Shown here: positions 19,808 to 29,893 of the stretch, in pieces
How the letters are laid out: each line of letters starts with the position of its first letter
How positions within the stretch are numbered: position 1 is the stretch's first letter
The notes under the pieces: generated by a model
What the model saw: the letters and a program-made list of their open reading frames with translations, nothing else
Told to the model about the DNA's origin: nothing
The model's database searches: none
Source of the DNA: an uncultured Maribacter sp.
GTDB taxonomy: Bacteria; Bacteroidota; Bacteroidia; Flavobacteriales; Flavobacteriaceae
DNA: 64,000 bases
Direction: 5' to 3'
NCBI GenBank assembly: GCA_947498505.1
Contig: CANMKG010000002.1
Coordinates: forward strand, 124,001-188,000
Translations under genes and position numbers: made by a program

Positions 19808-21022
19808 TTATTTTTTTTGATCTTTTTTTATCATTATAAGTTCAATTTTTTCAAGTCGGTTTAATAGTTTTTTGTTTATCTGTTGTTGATTGTTGATTTT
19901 TTTCTCTTGCTTTAGCGTATACAGGGTAAGTTCTTCAATTTTTTCAAGTAAAAGTTTGTTCATTTCGCCAAGTTCAATGCCATTTGCTTTTACTTCTTTA
20001 GCAGAAGGAATATTGGGTAAGTGTCCTTTTTCTTGAATATGTTTTTGTACTTCTTCAAGTGTTGGTAGATTATAATCTTTTTTGAATACATAATCTGCCC
20101 AGTTATCATTATCTACTCTGATTTCCCTAGCTCTTATTTTATCATCAACAGCTAAACCATAATTGGTTAGAGCATTCGTGCCAATGCCTACATTTCCCGC
20201 TGTATAATTAATGTTATTACCCATGCTGACCCATAAACTTTCACTATTTTCGTTAGTTATGGTTGCTGACACTTGATTACTTAAAACACTTTCATTTCCA
20301 TATGCATCTACAGATGTAATAGTAAATTGATAAGTTAAACCAGTAGTAAGATTTGACACCTCGTAAGTGTTAAGGTTGCCTTCTAAGATAATTTCTAAGG
20401 AACCATTCTTATAAACTTTGTAACCGGTTATTCCAACATTATCAGTTGCACCGTTCCAGGAAAGCGTTACGCTGGAAACTGTTTGTGATGTACTTGATAA
20501 GGATGGAGGCGTTGGTGATATTAAATCTTCCTTAATTATGGAAACATTATCTAAATAAAGGATGTTCCCTGCCACGGAAGCGTGCCCAGTAAATGCTTTT
20601 ATTGTAGCAGTGGTACCACTTGCAGTTAAAACCCAGCTGTATTCTTTCCATTCGGTAGTGTCTATTTCTTTACCAACAAAATCCGAAAAGCCATCCCATA
20701 TATAAAAACCTTGTCTAACGTCCGTGCCACGCTTAGCGAAAATGGTAATTTTATATCTTGCTCCTACTTCAGTATCGAAATTATAATCTGCGCGTCTCCA
20801 ACCGTCTGTCTCAGCAAGTATTTTTAAACAATATTGCCCATGATAAGCTTCGGTAGATTCAGATGATATTGATGTACCACTACTAACTCCTACCCAACCT
20901 TCTGTTGAATTGGCTTCATTTGCATAACTTAAAGCATTGGATTGATTATGTATCTCCTGAGCATAGGAAATAGAGCAGATTAGAATGGCAATGGGTAAAA
21001 TAAACTTGAATAAATTTTTCAT
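19808..21022 (-). CDS. Secreted protein with carbohydrate-binding-like and fibronectin type III domains and a tail-fibre-like C-terminal coiled coil
   Basis: Signal peptide; FnIII (PTPPSLSSTSQTVSSVTLSWNGATDNVGITGYKVYKNG); LPTLEEVQKHIQEKGHLPNIPSAKEV. Confidence 0.75.
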   Translation of the reverse strand: MKNLFKFILPIAILICSISYAQEIHNQSNALSYANEANSTEGWVGVSSGTSISSESTEAYHGQYCLKILAETDGWRRADYNFDTEVGARYKITIFAKRGTDVRQGFYIWDGFSDFVGKEIDTTEWKEYSWVLTASGTTATIKAFTGHASVAGNILYLDNVSIIKEDLISPTPPSLSSTSQTVSSVTLSWNGATDNVGITGYKVYKNGSLEIILEGNLNTYEVSNLTTGLTYQFTITSVDAYGNESVLSNQVSATITNENSESLWVSMGNNINYTAGNVGIGTNALTNYGLAVDDKIRAREIRVDNDNWADYVFKKDYNLPTLEEVQKHIQEKGHLPNIPSAKEVKANGIELGEMNKLLLEKIEELTLYTLKQEKKINNQQQINKKLLNRLEKIELIMIKKDQKK

Positions 21023-21351
21023 GATAAGCGTTAATTGTTCTGATTAATTAAGATGATTTTATTTAAAAGGATTTTAACGTTGAAATGTGGGAGAGATATT
21101 CTTTTGCATTATGTTGCATAAAGAAAGGTGGTTTTTAAAATGTGGTTTGGTTAAGATTAAAAATCTTACTAAAAGTATACAATAAAATAATACAATAGAA
21201 TTTTATCTGTAAGAAATTTACTTTTTTATAAATCTTACATGAGCGATTTATATTTAATAGTGGAGTGTTGGGGGTGGAGGTTACCTATTTGATACTTGTA
21301 GTCAAATTGATAATAAAAAACTAGGATTTTTTATAGCTTAAAAAGAGTAGC

Positions 21352-21840
21352 TTAATCTACCCCAACAACATTACTTCTTCTTTCAAAAAGTAAATTGTTT
21401 TTCCAAACACCATTTAATTTGCCTACCCGTTCTCGTTTTCCGATGTAGCGAAAACCAACAGCTTCGTGAAGCTTAATGCTCCCTAGGTTTTCTGGAAAAA
21501 TTCCTGACTGTAGTGTCCAAAAACCAAGTTTTTCGCTTTCTGTAATGAGTTGTAACATTAGCTTTTTTCCGATTCCGAATCCTCGATGTTTTGTGGAGAC
21601 ATAAACACTTACTTCTGCAACACCACCATATACACATCGGCTTGAAACTGGAGACAACGCCGCCCAACCTGCTACCGCGCTTTCTTTTAAGGCAACAAAT
21701 CTGCATTGTTGAAGATGAGCCGAATTCCAATCTTTGTAACTTGGTGTGACAGTTTCAAATGTGGCAAATCCAGTAGCAATACCTTCTTCATATATTTTGG
21801 AAACTGCTTCCCAATGTGATGCTTGCATGGTTGTAATCAT
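21352..21840 (-). CDS. GNAT acetyltransferase, phosphinothricin/arsinothricin acetyltransferase-like
   Basis: IYEEGIATGFATFET; AEVSVYVSTKHRGFGIGKKLM; GFRYIGKRERVGKLNGVW. Confidence 0.8.
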   Translation of the reverse strand: MITTMQASHWEAVSKIYEEGIATGFATFETVTPSYKDWNSAHLQQCRFVALKESAVAGWAALSPVSSRCVYGGVAEVSVYVSTKHRGFGIGKKLMLQLITESEKLGFWTLQSGIFPENLGSIKLHEAVGFRYIGKRERVGKLNGVWKNNLLFERRSNVVGVD

Positions 21841-21852
21841 AATGATAAAATA

Positions 21853-21876
21853 AATGCCAGATACTACTATCTGGCA
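21853..21876 (-). terminator. Hairpin downstream of the ArsR-DUF6428 genes
   Basis: ATGCCAGATACTACTATCTGGCAT inverted repeat. Confidence 0.6.
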
Positions 21877-21883
21877 TTGTTAA

Positions 21884-22369
21884 TTAGCAGCAACCACTAC
21901 CAGAGCAGCATGCTTCCTCTTGTTTGTTTTCTTCGGCCGGAATTCCGCAGAGTTCTTTTGCCTTACAATCGGTTTGCTTTACACTAAGTTTTATGGTTAA
22001 ATTGTTTTCGTGAATGGTAAAGTCGTTTACAAAAAGTTGTGCAGTGTGAAAGTTACTATTACTATATTCAAATTTAACTTCGGCATCTTTTACCATAGGT
22101 TTTAAACGGTCTACTTTGTTGAGGATGCCAAGTGCTTTTGAACCTGTCATGTAATCAGTTTTGTTTTCTTCGTTTGGACTCTCCCAAAGTTGGATAATGG
22201 TTTCTTTCCAAAAGTCAACCCCAGCACCACAATCAACCGAATCCACTATTATGTTTTTTACTTCGGTAATATGATAGTTTGGACGAACAAGCTCTCCGGA
22301 ACGATATTCAAAAAGGATATTTTTATGTCTGTTTGTTTGTAAGATATCCAATAATTCCTGTGTTTTCAT
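21884..22369 (-). CDS. DUF6428-like protein with Cys-rich C-terminus
   Basis: Directly downstream of arsR; ends EEACCSGSGCC. Confidence 0.7.
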   Translation of the reverse strand: MKTQELLDILQTNRHKNILFEYRSGELVRPNYHITEVKNIIVDSVDCGAGVDFWKETIIQLWESPNEENKTDYMTGSKALGILNKVDRLKPMVKDAEVKFEYSNSNFHTAQLFVNDFTIHENNLTIKLSVKQTDCKAKELCGIPAEENKQEEACCSGSGCC

Positions 22370-22379
22370 AATAAAATAT

Positions 22380-22703
22380 TTAGCAACAATTAAATTTTGT
22401 TTTATTGAAAAATGCGTTTAACAATTCCTGTATTTCTTGCCATTTTTCGATATTAATGCAATAGCAAACTTTTTTTCCTTCTATTTCTCCTTTTATTAAT
22501 TGAATACTTTTAAGCTCTTTTAAATGCTGGGAAATAGTAGGTTGGGCGAGACCTATTTCATCTACAATATCATTGCAAATGCAAGATTGTTGTTTGCTGA
22601 TGTATTGAAGAATAGCAATACGTGCGGGATTAGCAAGTACTTTAAAAATTACAGCTAACTCGTTTTGAGTCGTATTAAATATTTGAGTTTTAGTGATGCC
22701 CAT
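22380..22703 (-). CDS. ArsR family metalloregulator
   Basis: VLANPARIAILQYISKQQSCICNDIVDEIGLAQPTISQHLKELK winged helix with CxC. Confidence 0.92.
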   Translation of the reverse strand: MGITKTQIFNTTQNELAVIFKVLANPARIAILQYISKQQSCICNDIVDEIGLAQPTISQHLKELKSIQLIKGEIEGKKVCYCINIEKWQEIQELLNAFFNKTKFNCC

Positions 22704-22745
22704 AACATATTTATATATTGCAATATTACGATAATAAAATGAAAT

Positions 22746-22793
22746 AAAAAAATCAACAGTGCTGAGCGAAGTCGAAACGCGGTTGATTTTTTT
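22746..22793 (-). terminator. Hairpin carrying the GAGCGAAGTCGA element in its loop
   Basis: AAAAATCAAC ... GTTGATTTTTTT flanking CTGAGCGAAGTCGAAAC. Confidence 0.6.
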
Positions 22794-22799
22794 ATTTGT

Positions 22800-23270
22800 T
22801 TAGAACCAAGGTTTTTTGCCTACTTGGTATGTATTGTAGAATTCTTCGTCAGACTTAGTTAAATATATAATACCTTCTATTAAACCAATTAAACCAGTGG
22901 CCATTACAATAAAACTTCCTATAACAAAGCACATCGTGGCGTATCCAACAACGGACGCAATCAATAATATAAGTCCTTCTTTTTGGTAACCTAAAATGAA
23001 TTTATGTACGCCTAATGAGCCAAAAATTATGGCTAAAATTCCAGTGAGCACCTTTTTGTTATCACTTCCAGCAACATTGTTAAATGTTTCTTTGGCGCTA
23101 TCAGCAAATTCCTGAGCAGTTTCTTTGGCTTCATCACCAAATTCTTTAGCTTTTTCTTTAGCAGAGTCAAAAGCATCTTCTGCTTTATCTCCAAATTCTT
23201 TTGCTTTCTCCTTTGCAGCATCAAAAGCATCTTCCGCTTTATCTCCTAAATCTTTATTTTCTTCTGACAT
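22800..23270 (-). CDS. TM2 domain-containing protein with N-terminal amphipathic repeats
   Basis: KVLTGILAIIFGSLGVHKFILGYQKEGLI TM2 motif; N-terminal (K/A)EDAFD(A/S)AKEKAKEFGD repeats. Confidence 0.85.
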   Translation of the reverse strand: MSEENKDLGDKAEDAFDAAKEKAKEFGDKAEDAFDSAKEKAKEFGDEAKETAQEFADSAKETFNNVAGSDNKKVLTGILAIIFGSLGVHKFILGYQKEGLILLIASVVGYATMCFVIGSFIVMATGLIGLIEGIIYLTKSDEEFYNTYQVGKKPWF

Positions 23271-23322
23271 TAGTATGAAATTTGTGGTTATTTATTACTT
23301 AAAAGTACTAATTAATTATAAT

Positions 23323-23709
23323 TTATTTAAATGCGTCATCAATGGGCTCCCAAAGTTCTAGCTTGTTTCCATCGGGATCTAGTATCCAGCCAAATTTACC
23401 GTATTCGAATTCTTCAATTTCACCAATAACAGTTACTCCTTCTGTCTTAAGTGTTTTTAGCAGTTCAACTAAATTTTCCACTCTAAAGTTCATCATGAAC
23501 GATGATTTGCTTGGCTTAAAATAGGTTGTCTCACTTTTCATAGGGCTCCATTGTGTAGAGCAATCGTTTCCATCTTGGTCTTTCCACCAAAATGTACAAC
23601 CGTATCGGTCTGTATTAAGTCCTAATCGTTCTTTATACCAGTTTTTAATTTCATCAGGATTTTCTGTTTTAAAGAAAAACCCACCCAAACCTGTTACTCT
23701 TTTTTTCAT
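23323..23709 (-). CDS. VOC/glyoxalase family protein
   Basis: FFFKTENPDEIKNWYKERLGL...FGWILDPDGNKLELWEP. Confidence 0.9.
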   Translation of the reverse strand: MKKRVTGLGGFFFKTENPDEIKNWYKERLGLNTDRYGCTFWWKDQDGNDCSTQWSPMKSETTYFKPSKSSFMMNFRVENLVELLKTLKTEGVTVIGEIEEFEYGKFGWILDPDGNKLELWEPIDDAFK

Positions 23710-24170
23710 TTCTTTTTGGTTTTTACGTTTTTCTCATATAGCGTTATCCAGTTTTCAGGAGTCATTTTAGATACCAATTCGCCGATTAGAGTATAAGGAA
23801 TGTCGTCCATTTTTTTAAATCGAATACAGCTTTTCCCCATATCTAATTTACGCTTACTATGTTTTGGATATTCTTTTACAAACCAATCATACATTTTTTG
23901 GTCCGCATAAATACCAGAATGATAGAGAGCAATAAAGTTTTTTTGGGATGCTAAATTGATAAAAGGTAAGGGTAGTTTTGGGTCACAGTGATAACCGTCT
24001 GCGTAAAGTGAATGTGGAACAACATAACCCAGCATTTTATAACTGATACATTCGTGAAAACCTTTGGGAAGGTTTTCTTGAATGGTAGTTCTAATTTTTG
24101 AAATTACTTCTTTTCTGTCTTCAGGGAGTTGTGCGATGTATTCCTCGGGTGTGTTAGCATCATATGTCAT
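23706..24170 (-). CDS. DUF1801 family protein
   Basis: TPEEYIAQLPEDRKEVISKIRTTIQENLPKGFHECISYKMLGYVVPHS. Confidence 0.85.
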   Translation of the reverse strand: MTYDANTPEEYIAQLPEDRKEVISKIRTTIQENLPKGFHECISYKMLGYVVPHSLYADGYHCDPKLPLPFINLASQKNFIALYHSGIYADQKMYDWFVKEYPKHSKRKLDMGKSCIRFKKMDDIPYTLIGELVSKMTPENWITLYEKNVKTKKK

Positions 24171-24201
24171 AGATAACTTTATAAGAGATTACCTTATAAA
24201 G

Positions 24202-25140
24202 TTAACAAAATCTATCTTTAATTTTATCTACAATAGTTTGTGCTAGTTTTTGCTTACTTTCTACTGTCCAACCAGCAATATGGGGAGTAAATAATACATT
24301 GTTAGCTTTTACAAGATACTGGAAGGCATCTGGTAAATTACCATCGTTAAACATATTTTCAAAGGAGCTTTTTTCATACTCTAAAACATCTAGTCCCGCT
24401 CCAAGAATTTTTTTGTCTTCAAGAGCTTTAACCAAATCAGAGGTATTTACACATTTACCTCTTGCCGTATTGAGTAACCAGAACGGTTTGTGAAATTTTT
24501 CAATGAATTCAGTATTAACCATTCCTTTTGTTAATTCGGTTTCAGGAACATGAAGACTTAATACATCTGTCTTTTGGTAAAGTTCTAATATACCTACTTG
24601 GCGGGCCCTATCGTCTCCAACACCTCCTTCAATGTCATAACAAACTACTTCAACATCAAAACCTCTTAGTTTTTTTGCAAAAGCTTTACCCATATTTCCG
24701 TAGCCAATAATTCCAACTGTTTTTCCATCTAGTTCTACACCTCTGTTTTCTTCTCTTTGCCACTTTCCAGAACGAACTTCTTTATCAGCGGTATTTAGCT
24801 TGTTAAACAAACTAAGTAACATGCCAAGCGTGTGTTCTCCAACAGCATTACGATTTCCCTCGGGAGCAGATGCTAAAAAAATGTTTTTGTTTTTGGCGTA
24901 GGCAGTATCAATGTTTTCTAATCCAGCACCTAAACGTCCAATAAACTTTAGGTTAGTGGCCTTGTTGATAAAAGTTTGATCTATGGTAAATCTACTACGA
25001 ATTATAATGCCATCGTAGTTTTGGATTTTGGCTTCAATTTCTTCTTTGGTTGAAGTATAATCTTCATCATTAGAAAAGCCCAATTCGTTAAACTGGTCTA
25101 TAATAAGTTGATGATTTACATCTAAATGTAAAATTTTCAT
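24202..25140 (-). CDS. D-2-hydroxyacid dehydrogenase (phosphoglycerate dehydrogenase-like)
   Basis: GRLGAGLENID, VGIIGYGNMGKAFAKKL, NTARGKCVNTSDLVKAL, TPHIAGWT. Confidence 0.92.
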   Translation of the reverse strand: MKILHLDVNHQLIIDQFNELGFSNDEDYTSTKEEIEAKIQNYDGIIIRSRFTIDQTFINKATNLKFIGRLGAGLENIDTAYAKNKNIFLASAPEGNRNAVGEHTLGMLLSLFNKLNTADKEVRSGKWQREENRGVELDGKTVGIIGYGNMGKAFAKKLRGFDVEVVCYDIEGGVGDDRARQVGILELYQKTDVLSLHVPETELTKGMVNTEFIEKFHKPFWLLNTARGKCVNTSDLVKALEDKKILGAGLDVLEYEKSSFENMFNDGNLPDAFQYLVKANNVLFTPHIAGWTVESKQKLAQTIVDKIKDRFC

Positions 25141-25145
25141 GCAGT

Positions 25146-25511
25146 TTATATTTGGGGATATTTTGTTTGCGTTTTTTCGTGTGTAATATTTCCTGTATGT
25201 GCGGTGGATAGTTTTTCGAAAAGTAATACGTGAACAATTTCTCCGTTTTTAGTCATAGGGTTGTGCTCAATACCTTTGGGAACAACAATGATTTCTCCTT
25301 CATTAACTACCTCAGTTTTATCTCTAAATTGCATATACAAGGTGCCTTTTATAACTTGAAACAATTCGTCTTCATGTTCATGAGCATGCCATACAAATTC
25401 ATCTTTAAGTTTGGCCAATAATATTTGCATATCGTCAACAATAGCAATTTGGTGTGGGTGCCATTGTTTTGTGAATTCTGCGTGCTTTTTTACAATGTTA
25501 ATGGGCTTCAT
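25146..25511 (-). CDS. Cupin domain protein
   Basis: VWHAHEHEDELFQVIKGTLYMQF...IVVPKGIEHNP. Confidence 0.9.
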   Translation of the reverse strand: MKPINIVKKHAEFTKQWHPHQIAIVDDMQILLAKLKDEFVWHAHEHEDELFQVIKGTLYMQFRDKTEVVNEGEIIVVPKGIEHNPMTKNGEIVHVLLFEKLSTAHTGNITHEKTQTKYPQI

Positions 25512-25535
25512 ATGATGAGTCTTAAATGCAAGATA

Positions 25536-26891
25536 TTATATTCCTAATACCATTTTAGCAATCCAGAAGTAAATAAGAATGCCAAAGATGTCATTGCTTG
25601 TTGTAATAAATGGACCCGTTGCTATGGCGGGGTCAATACCTCTTTTATCTAAAAATAAAGGAACAAATGTACCTATAAGCCCTGCTACAATAATAACTGC
25701 AATTAGGGATATTGATATTGCTAAGGCGGTATTTAATTCGCCTTTGGTTGCCCAAACGAAAAGAAACAGAAATAGAGCCAGAATAAAACCATTTAGAGCA
25801 GCTAAAAGCATTTCTTTTATTAAACGACTATTTATGCTTCCTTTTACATCATTATTTGCTAACCCTTGAACAATAATTGCACTGGATTGTACTCCTACAT
25901 TTCCTGCCATGGCCGCAATTAAGGGTGTAAAAAAGAACAAAACAAAAGCTTCTCCTTTAAATGCTTCTTCAAAACCCTCCATAATTAAAAAGGCTCCAAT
26001 ACCACCAACTAAACCTAAAAAAAGCCATGGTAGACGAGCTCTGGTAAGTTCTATAATACTATCTCCTGCCTCAACGCCTTGGGTAATACCAGCTGCTAAC
26101 TGATAATCTTTATCTGCTTCTTCTTTTAATACATCTACAATATCATCAATGGTAATTCTACCCAATAGTGTTTTGGTGTCGTCCACTACAGGAATGGCTT
26201 CTAAATCATATTTAGACATTACTTTGGCAACGTCTTCAACATCATCGTTAACATGTACATAGTCTACATGAGAAATATAGATATCGGAGATTTTTTTTTC
26301 GTTTTTAGCAACGATTAAATCTTTTAAAGATAAACGACCAACAAGTTCATCCTGTTTGTTTACTACATAGACTGAGTGCACACGAGTAACTTCTTCAGCC
26401 TGACCCCGAATTCTACGGAGACATCCCGCAACCGTCCATGTATCATAAACCTTTACAAGTTCTTTGGCCATTAATCCACCAGCACTATGCTCATCGTAAG
26501 CCAGAAGTTCTTTAATTTCTTCTTTATGCTCTTCGTCTTCAATATTGGAAATAACCTCTTGCTGACGTTCCTCAGGTAGTTCTGCGATAATATCAGCAGC
26601 ATCATCGGTGTCTAATTCCTCAATTTCTTCTGCGATTTCTTTTGAAGAAAGATTGCCAAGAATTGCTTCACGAACATCTTCATCAACTTCCGTTAAAACA
26701 TCAGAAGTTTTGTCGCTATCTAAAAGTTTTATGAGGTAGGTTGCCTTATCCTTTTTAAGCTCATTTACAATTTCAGCAATATCGGCATAATGAAACTCAT
26801 CCAGTAAGGTTTCCAATTGAGAATCCTGCTGATTTTCAATGAGCCGTTTAATTTGCTCTAAAAGTTCTTCTGTGAGTTTAAATGGTGTCAT
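25536..26891 (-). CDS. mgtE: Magnesium transporter MgtE
   Basis: MgtE N domain, CBS pair, [23 protein letters not shown]. Confidence 0.96.
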   Translation of the reverse strand: MTPFKLTEELLEQIKRLIENQQDSQLETLLDEFHYADIAEIVNELKKDKATYLIKLLDSDKTSDVLTEVDEDVREAILGNLSSKEIAEEIEELDTDDAADIIAELPEERQQEVISNIEDEEHKEEIKELLAYDEHSAGGLMAKELVKVYDTWTVAGCLRRIRGQAEEVTRVHSVYVVNKQDELVGRLSLKDLIVAKNEKKISDIYISHVDYVHVNDDVEDVAKVMSKYDLEAIPVVDDTKTLLGRITIDDIVDVLKEEADKDYQLAAGITQGVEAGDSIIELTRARLPWLFLGLVGGIGAFLIMEGFEEAFKGEAFVLFFFTPLIAAMAGNVGVQSSAIIVQGLANNDVKGSINSRLIKEMLLAALNGFILALFLFLFVWATKGELNTALAISISLIAVIIVAGLIGTFVPLFLDKRGIDPAIATGPFITTSNDIFGILIYFWIAKMVLGI

Positions 26892-27744
26892 CTGCTATCA
26901 TCTTGGTCAGCGAGATAAAATCGGCAACTGCTAATTGCTCAGGACGCTGGTCAAAGATAGCATCTTCTTTGAGAATATCAGAAAGGGCGAACGTTTTTAA
27001 ACTATTTCGTAACGTTTTTCTACGCTGGTTAAAAGCTGTTTTAACAACACGATATAGCAGTTTTTCATCACAACCTAATGTAAAATTTTCTTTTCTAGTA
27101 AGTCTTAATACTCCCGAATCTACTTTTGGTGGAGGATTGAATACCTTTGGAGGTACTGTAAATAAATATTCGGCATCATAAAAAGCCTGAGCCAAAACAG
27201 ATAGTATGCCGTAGGTTTTACTTCCTTCTTTTGCACAAATACGCTGCGCTACTTCCTTTTGAAACATTCCTGTAAATTCTGGAACTTGCTTTTTCCATTC
27301 TAGCATTTTAAATACTATTTGTGTACTTATGTTGTATGGAAAATTGCCCGTAATTGCAAATTGCTCTTCTCCAAAAAGGAGATATAAGTTATATTGTAAA
27401 AAATCAGCTTCTATAACTTTAAATGAGCCTTTTCCTTGCATTACTTCAGGATGTTCAAGAGGGAAACTATGATTTAAATACACAATTGAATCGGCATCTA
27501 AATCCATGGCAACCAAATCTATTTCATTTTTTAAAATATACTTGGTCAAAACACCTGTTCCTGGACCTATTTCAATGACGTTATTGTAATTTTTTAGTGA
27601 TAAAGTTTCAGCTATTTTTTGGGCTATAGTTTCATCTTTCAAAAAGTGTTGCCCTAAAAACTTTTTAGCTTTTACAGGACTGTCATCTGATTTTCGCTTT
27701 TTGTTTTTTGAAGAGTTATAGGATTTGTTTTTTTTATAACCCAT
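26878..27744 (-). CDS. rsmA: 16S rRNA dimethyladenosine transferase; ORF-track start at 27789 probably too far upstream
   Basis: [46 protein letters not shown]; start assigned to MGYKKNK to avoid overlap with the upstream CDS. Confidence 0.95.
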   Translation of the reverse strand: MGYKKNKSYNSSKNKKRKSDDSPVKAKKFLGQHFLKDETIAQKIAETLSLKNYNNVIEIGPGTGVLTKYILKNEIDLVAMDLDADSIVYLNHSFPLEHPEVMQGKGSFKVIEADFLQYNLYLLFGEEQFAITGNFPYNISTQIVFKMLEWKKQVPEFTGMFQKEVAQRICAKEGSKTYGILSVLAQAFYDAEYLFTVPPKVFNPPPKVDSGVLRLTRKENFTLGCDEKLLYRVVKTAFNQRRKTLRNSLKTFALSDILKEDAIFDQRPEQLAVADFISLTKMIADDTI

Positions 27745-27745
27745 T

Positions 27746-28057
27746 TTAAAATTCTTTAATAACCTCCAGTTCCGTTCTAAACGAAACAAATTTATTTGGG
27801 AATTTTTTTTGAACCTCTTCCCTTAGCTTTGATGCTTCTTTTTCGTAGTACTCGTTAAGCGTTTTTTTGTTTATAGTTGTGTACTGAACAGAGTAGGTAC
27901 TACCACCCATTTCTTCTTCTACCAAAACCTTGGTCATTTTGGCATTTAAAAATTTACCTGTTGCTAAAACATTGGGTATATGTGTTTCTTTCATCCACAA
28001 TAACCATTGGTCTAAAACAGAATTGTCAATATTTGTAGTTACGTTGTAAATAAGCAT
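27746..28057 (-). CDS. DUF4286 family protein
   Basis: [36 protein letters not shown]. Confidence 0.85.
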   Translation of the reverse strand: MLIYNVTTNIDNSVLDQWLLWMKETHIPNVLATGKFLNAKMTKVLVEEEMGGSTYSVQYTTINKKTLNEYYEKEASKLREEVQKKFPNKFVSFRTELEVIKEF

Positions 28058-28066
28058 AGTTTAAGT

Positions 28067-29863
28067 TTAGTTAATAGCATCTCCTCTAAGTATTCTATAA
28101 TTTTTACGAGCTTGAGGAAAGTAGTAGCTATCTTGGTAATTAAACATTATTTTTTCGTAATGTTCTTTTGCTTTTTCGGGTAGATTAAAAACGTTGTTGT
28201 AGAGTTCTGCTATTGCAAAATGAGCATCATCTGCAAGAATACCTGTACTATAAAATTCTATTATTTTTTGATAATTAAATTTGGCCTCATCGTATTTTTT
28301 TTGACCTGTCAATAGTTCAGCCTGTTTTAATAGCGCTTCGTCTTCAATTTTTTCTCCTTTATGATTTTTTAAAATATCATTTAGAGCGATAATTGCTTCG
28401 TTGGTTTTATTTTGATAACTCAATAAATCAGCTCTTGCATATTTTTTAAGAGCAGTTTGCGTAGAGTCTTGTAAAGAGTTGTCCGATATTAATAAACTAA
28501 GCTGCATTGCATCATTGGCAATTAACTGAGATGTTGAGCTTCTGAGAACTTTTAGTTGCGTAAGTGCCCAATCAAAGTCTCCTTTGTAAAAACTTGTTTG
28601 CGCAACCTTATAACGCGCTTCTTGCCCAAGAACATCATTTTTAAGTTTTTGTTGAATTTGAGAGAAGTAAATTAAGGCCTCATTGAATTTTTTGTCATAA
28701 ACTAAAATGTCTCCTAAAGTAAGTTTTATATAAGCTTTTCCTCTGGGGTTTAATGGGAGTTCTAATGCATTTTTAAGAAGCGAAATAGCAGGTTTAGGGG
28801 TGTTTTTTTTAAAAGTCAAAAAGTTAGCGTAAGCAATTTGTAATTGTAAAGTCTGGCTTTTGTAACCATGTATTTCCATTAGTTTTATGTATTGCTTTTC
28901 CACTTGACTTATAGCTTTGTCTCCTTGGTTTTTTAACGTTATATCTATAAGATTTAACTCGGCATCCAATGCTGATACTTCATTTGTAGAATGCTGAAGA
29001 ATGTATTGAAAAACTTCTTCAGCAACGTAAGTTTCATTTTCTTCCAGCAACAAATTCCCAAGACTTGCAAGACGTTGTGTAGAACTTTCCTCATTTCTTT
29101 TAAAAATGGCTTTTTCTTGTCTAAAAGCACTTGAATATTGTTTTTGTTTTACAAAAAGCCAGCTAAGTAACTCGTTCCACAAAATATTAGGGTCTTTTTG
29201 CGCTTTTTGCAGCAACAATCTTTTTAGAATTACATTATTAGTGTTTGTAGCATCTTCCGAAATAAAATCATCAATATTGCGAAGTACATTAGACTTAGAT
29301 GTTTTTCCTTCACGTACAAGTAAGAGATATGCATCATACATTTTAGCGTAGCTGCCTTGTTCACCGTAAATTCTAGCCAATTGAAGATTAAAGTTTAATT
29401 TAGGGTTCAAAACCATTGCTTTTGTATAAACTTCAACAGCTTGGTTTAGTAGAGCGTATTTTTGAAATCGTCTCCCCATTAAATATCCTAAGCTTGGGGT
29501 TTTGTTAATTTGGGATATTGCTTTTTGGTAAAATTTTTGAGCATCTTCTGTTTTGTTTTGAAGTGCGTAATTGTACCCCTGTTCAATAAAAAAGATGGGA
29601 TTAACATTTTTATGCTTTAATTTTTTGGAGAGCAATAACTCAGCCTCGGGGTATTTTTCTAATTGTTGATAACAATGTATTAGACTTTCAACATAATCTG
29701 TTCTTTCAGGGTTTTTAGAAACAAGTTTTTGGTAGAAGACTTTGGCTTTTTCAAAATCACCATCATTAAAATACTGCTTCGCTAAAAAATCATCTTGAGC
29801 AAAGGAAAAGTTAAAACATAAAAAGGCTATTAATAATATACGCAAACTCATGATTTTACTCAA
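28067..29863 (-). CDS. Tetratricopeptide repeat protein
   Basis: Signal peptide followed by many TPR-like repeats. Confidence 0.88.
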   Translation of the reverse strand: MSKIMSLRILLIAFLCFNFSFAQDDFLAKQYFNDGDFEKAKVFYQKLVSKNPERTDYVESLIHCYQQLEKYPEAELLLSKKLKHKNVNPIFFIEQGYNYALQNKTEDAQKFYQKAISQINKTPSLGYLMGRRFQKYALLNQAVEVYTKAMVLNPKLNFNLQLARIYGEQGSYAKMYDAYLLLVREGKTSKSNVLRNIDDFISEDATNTNNVILKRLLLQKAQKDPNILWNELLSWLFVKQKQYSSAFRQEKAIFKRNEESSTQRLASLGNLLLEENETYVAEEVFQYILQHSTNEVSALDAELNLIDITLKNQGDKAISQVEKQYIKLMEIHGYKSQTLQLQIAYANFLTFKKNTPKPAISLLKNALELPLNPRGKAYIKLTLGDILVYDKKFNEALIYFSQIQQKLKNDVLGQEARYKVAQTSFYKGDFDWALTQLKVLRSSTSQLIANDAMQLSLLISDNSLQDSTQTALKKYARADLLSYQNKTNEAIIALNDILKNHKGEKIEDEALLKQAELLTGQKKYDEAKFNYQKIIEFYSTGILADDAHFAIAELYNNVFNLPEKAKEHYEKIMFNYQDSYYFPQARKNYRILRGDAIN

Positions 29864-29893
29864 AGATACGCAGAATACCAGTAATGCTTAAGA

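Noticed and set aside
21473-21730. 85-aa ORF within the GNAT gene in another frame
   Set aside because: Same-strand alternative frame inside a clear acetyltransferase; low-complexity basic translation.
23033-23230. Leu/Lys-rich ORF inside the TM2 gene
   Set aside because: Frame-shifted reading of the internal DNA repeat; not an independent gene.
27742-27789. rsmA N-terminal extension giving overlap with DUF4286
   Set aside because: The extension ([15 protein letters not shown]) is read through the end of the upstream gene; the internal MGYKKNK start fits better.
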